From: CAIUPE01 sp037131735
Lineage (GTDB): Bacteria; Pseudomonadota; Alphaproteobacteria; Rhizobiales; Beijerinckiaceae
Reading direction: 5' to 3'
NCBI GenBank assembly: GCA_037131735.1
Contig: JBAXQM010000043.1
Coordinates: 1-7,453 of the forward strand
Length of the DNA stretch: 7,453 nt
Part shown: one piece after another, positions 6,624 to 7,453 of the stretch
Position numbering within the stretch: the stretch's first letter is position 1
Layout: every line of letters starts with the position of its first letter
The notes under the pieces: model-generated
What the model was told of the DNA's origin: nothing
What the model saw: the letters and a program-made list of their open reading frames with translations, nothing else
The model's database searches: none
Translations under genes and position numbers: made by a program

Positions 6624-6659
6624 GCGATAAAATGTCGGTTTCAGGTTTCTTTTTATCGC
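6624..6659. promoter_or_regulatory. Perfect inverted repeat GCGATAAAA - 18 nt - TTTTATCGC
   Basis: The arms at 6624-6632 and 6651-6659 are exact 9-base reverse complements separated by 18 bases. Centre-to-centre arm distance is 27 bases. The repeat lies 12 bases upstream of the synthetase ATG on the - strand. It could be a bipartite operator or a 5'-leader hairpin. The half-site GCGATAA recurs in front of lcdH (2668-2681). Confidence 0.5.
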
Positions 6660-6667
6660 CTTGGGGC

Positions 6668-6696
6668 TTGAAAGGCGAGGCATCCGCGGCGACGAT
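6668..6696 (+). promoter_or_regulatory. Possible sigma70-type promoter for the aldolase-family gene
   Basis: TTGAAA at 6668-6673 matches the -35 consensus at 5 of 6 bases. At 17-base spacing, GACGAT (6691-6696) is a poor -10 (3 of 6). Transcription would start about 25 bases before the TTG start codon. The weak -10 would suit an activated promoter. Tentative. Confidence 0.25.
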
Positions 6697-6728
6697 CATT
6701 CAACGGAAAACGACATCGGGAGGGTGTG

Positions 6729-7453
6729 TTGACCCAAGACATTCGTCAAATGCGGGTTGATCTAGCGGCGGTGTTCCGCATGGCAGCGCATTACAATTGG
6801 CATGAATCGATTGCCAATCATTTCAGCCTGTCAGTGTCAGACGACGGCAAGCAGTTTCTGATGAATCCGAAATGGGTGCATTTCGAAAACATCACCGCGT
6901 CCTCGCTGTTGCTGATTGATGCCGATGATCCCGAAACGATGAAGGGTGCAAATGCACCTGATCCTACAGCATGGATCATTCATGGCCACCTTCATCGCGC
7001 GGCACCACAGGCGCGTTGTATCCTTCATGTTCATTCGCCTTATGCGACGGCCGTGGCAACGCTCGCCGATCCGCAAATCAAACCGATTGATCAGAACACC
7101 GCGCGCTTTTTCAATCGCGTGGCTTATGATCATGATTACGGCGGTTTGGCTGAAAATGATGATGAAGGCGCGCGGCTTGTACGTGTGCTCGGCAATAAAT
7201 CCATCATGATGATGGGCAATCATGGCGTGCTTGTTACGGGGCCAACGGTCGCTGATGCGTTTGACAATCTCTATTATTTCGAGCGCGCCTGTCAGACTTT
7301 GGTTTTGGCCTATTCAACCGGCAAAGATTTGTCAGTGCTCTCGCATGAGGTTGCCGAAAAAACGGCGCAGTCCTGGGAAGATTATGGGGGTTATGCGGAA
7401 GCGCATTTCGACCAGACCAAAATTTTGATGGCCAAGAAAGACGCCGGCTTCGC
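6729..7453 (+). CDS. Class II aldolase/adducin-family protein (3' end outside window)
   Basis: The frame stays open from a TGA at 6669-6671 to the window end; 241 residues are visible from TTG 6729, close to the family's usual 250-270. The start is TTG because GGGAGGG at 6718-6724 sits 4 bases before it; GTG 6726 is too close and ATG 6750 too far. Family landmarks are WHESIANHFSLSV (24-36), FLMNPKWVHFENITASSLLLID (43-64), the zinc-site pair His100/His102 in ILHVHSPYATAVATL, and GNHGVLVTGPTVADAFDNLYYFERACQ with the third zinc ligand His165. Against fuculose-1-phosphate aldolase, the catalytic Glu (E73 there) falls on Ala81, in DPTAWIIHGHLH. This argues for the adducin-like subgroup rather than a proven aldolase. 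It is transcribed divergently from the synthetase/caiD operon and may be co-regulated; its role in betaine metabolism is unknown. Confidence 0.9.
   Translation, partial: MTQDIRQMRVDLAAVFRMAAHYNWHESIANHFSLSVSDDGKQFLMNPKWVHFENITASSLLLIDADDPETMKGANAPDPTAWIIHGHLHRAAPQARCILHVHSPYATAVATLADPQIKPIDQNTARFFNRVAYDHDYGGLAENDDEGARLVRVLGNKSIMMMGNHGVLVTGPTVADAFDNLYYFERACQTLVLAYSTGKDLSVLSHEVAEKTAQSWEDYGGYAEAHFDQTKILMAKKDAGF

Larger units (their letters stand above)
6612..6728. promoter_or_regulatory. Divergent promoter/operator region between the synthetase/caiD operon and the aldolase-family gene
   Basis: These 117 bases separate divergent starts. The region contains the inverted repeat 6624-6659, a second inverted pair (6632-6642 with 6706-6716), a candidate -35/-10 for the + strand gene at 6668-6696, and its ribosome site GGGAGGG at 6718-6724. 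The compact arrangement suggests joint regulation of both directions by one factor. Confidence 0.6.

Noticed and set aside
6612..6683. Upstream ATG (6683) as the synthetase start
   Set aside because: No ribosome site precedes it, the extra 24 residues do not belong to the CoA-binding domain, and it would make the 6624-6659 inverted repeat coding.
6837..7223. 128-aa - strand ORF opposite the aldolase-family gene
   Set aside because: The + strand frame has clear class II aldolase/adducin motifs throughout; the reverse frame is a shadow.

Overview
The window looks like an alphaproteobacterial chromosome, probably Hyphomicrobiales. The evidence is moderately high GC (mid-50s by eye), protein sequences of alphaproteobacterial flavour, and an intergenic palindromic element whose arms begin CGTCATTGCGA and end GAAGCAATCCAG, a repeat type common in Bradyrhizobiaceae-like genomes and some other proteobacteria. 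The genus cannot be fixed from the sequence. The coding content is dense, with seven genes (two cut by the window edges) and no transposase, phage, CRISPR or RNA gene.

Layout. (1) 1-989, + strand: C-terminal part of a CocE/NonD-family hydrolase, cut at the left edge. (2) 990-1179: intergenic, with an inverted repeat of about 118 bp. (3) 2638-1180, - strand: L-carnitine dehydrogenase followed by a hotdog-fold thioesterase, a two-gene operon. (4) 2639-2866: divergent intergenic region with several short dyads and a 21-bp-spaced direct repeat. (5) 2867-3772, + strand: EamA/DMT transporter, ending stop-on-stop against the next gene. (6) 6611-3769, - strand: an ADP-forming acyl-CoA synthetase-like protein (fused CoA-binding and ATP-grasp domains), translationally coupled by an ATGA overlap to a close relative of CaiD (crotonobetainyl-CoA hydratase). 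(7) 6612-6728: divergent regulatory region with a perfect 9-bp-arm inverted repeat. (8) 6729-7453, + strand: class II aldolase/adducin-family protein, running off the right edge and starting at TTG.

How the genes fit together. This is best read as a carnitine / crotonobetaine utilisation locus. One branch is CoA-linked: the synthetase-like protein would make a CoA thioester of a betaine (crotonobetaine, carnitine or gamma-butyrobetaine), and CaiD would interconvert crotonobetainyl-CoA and carnitinyl-CoA. The other branch oxidises free L-carnitine to 3-dehydrocarnitine. In known pathways a BKACE-type cleavage enzyme then yields betainyl-CoA, which the thioesterase hydrolyses to glycine betaine. 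The cleavage enzyme, a CaiB-type CoA transferase, a dedicated regulator and a classical carnitine importer are not in the window. The unusual points are the co-location of CaiD with L-carnitine dehydrogenase, the use of an ADP-forming-type ligase where CaiC/CaiB would be expected, and short sequence motifs shared between the two divergent promoter regions that may mark one regulon. No wholly new system is evident.
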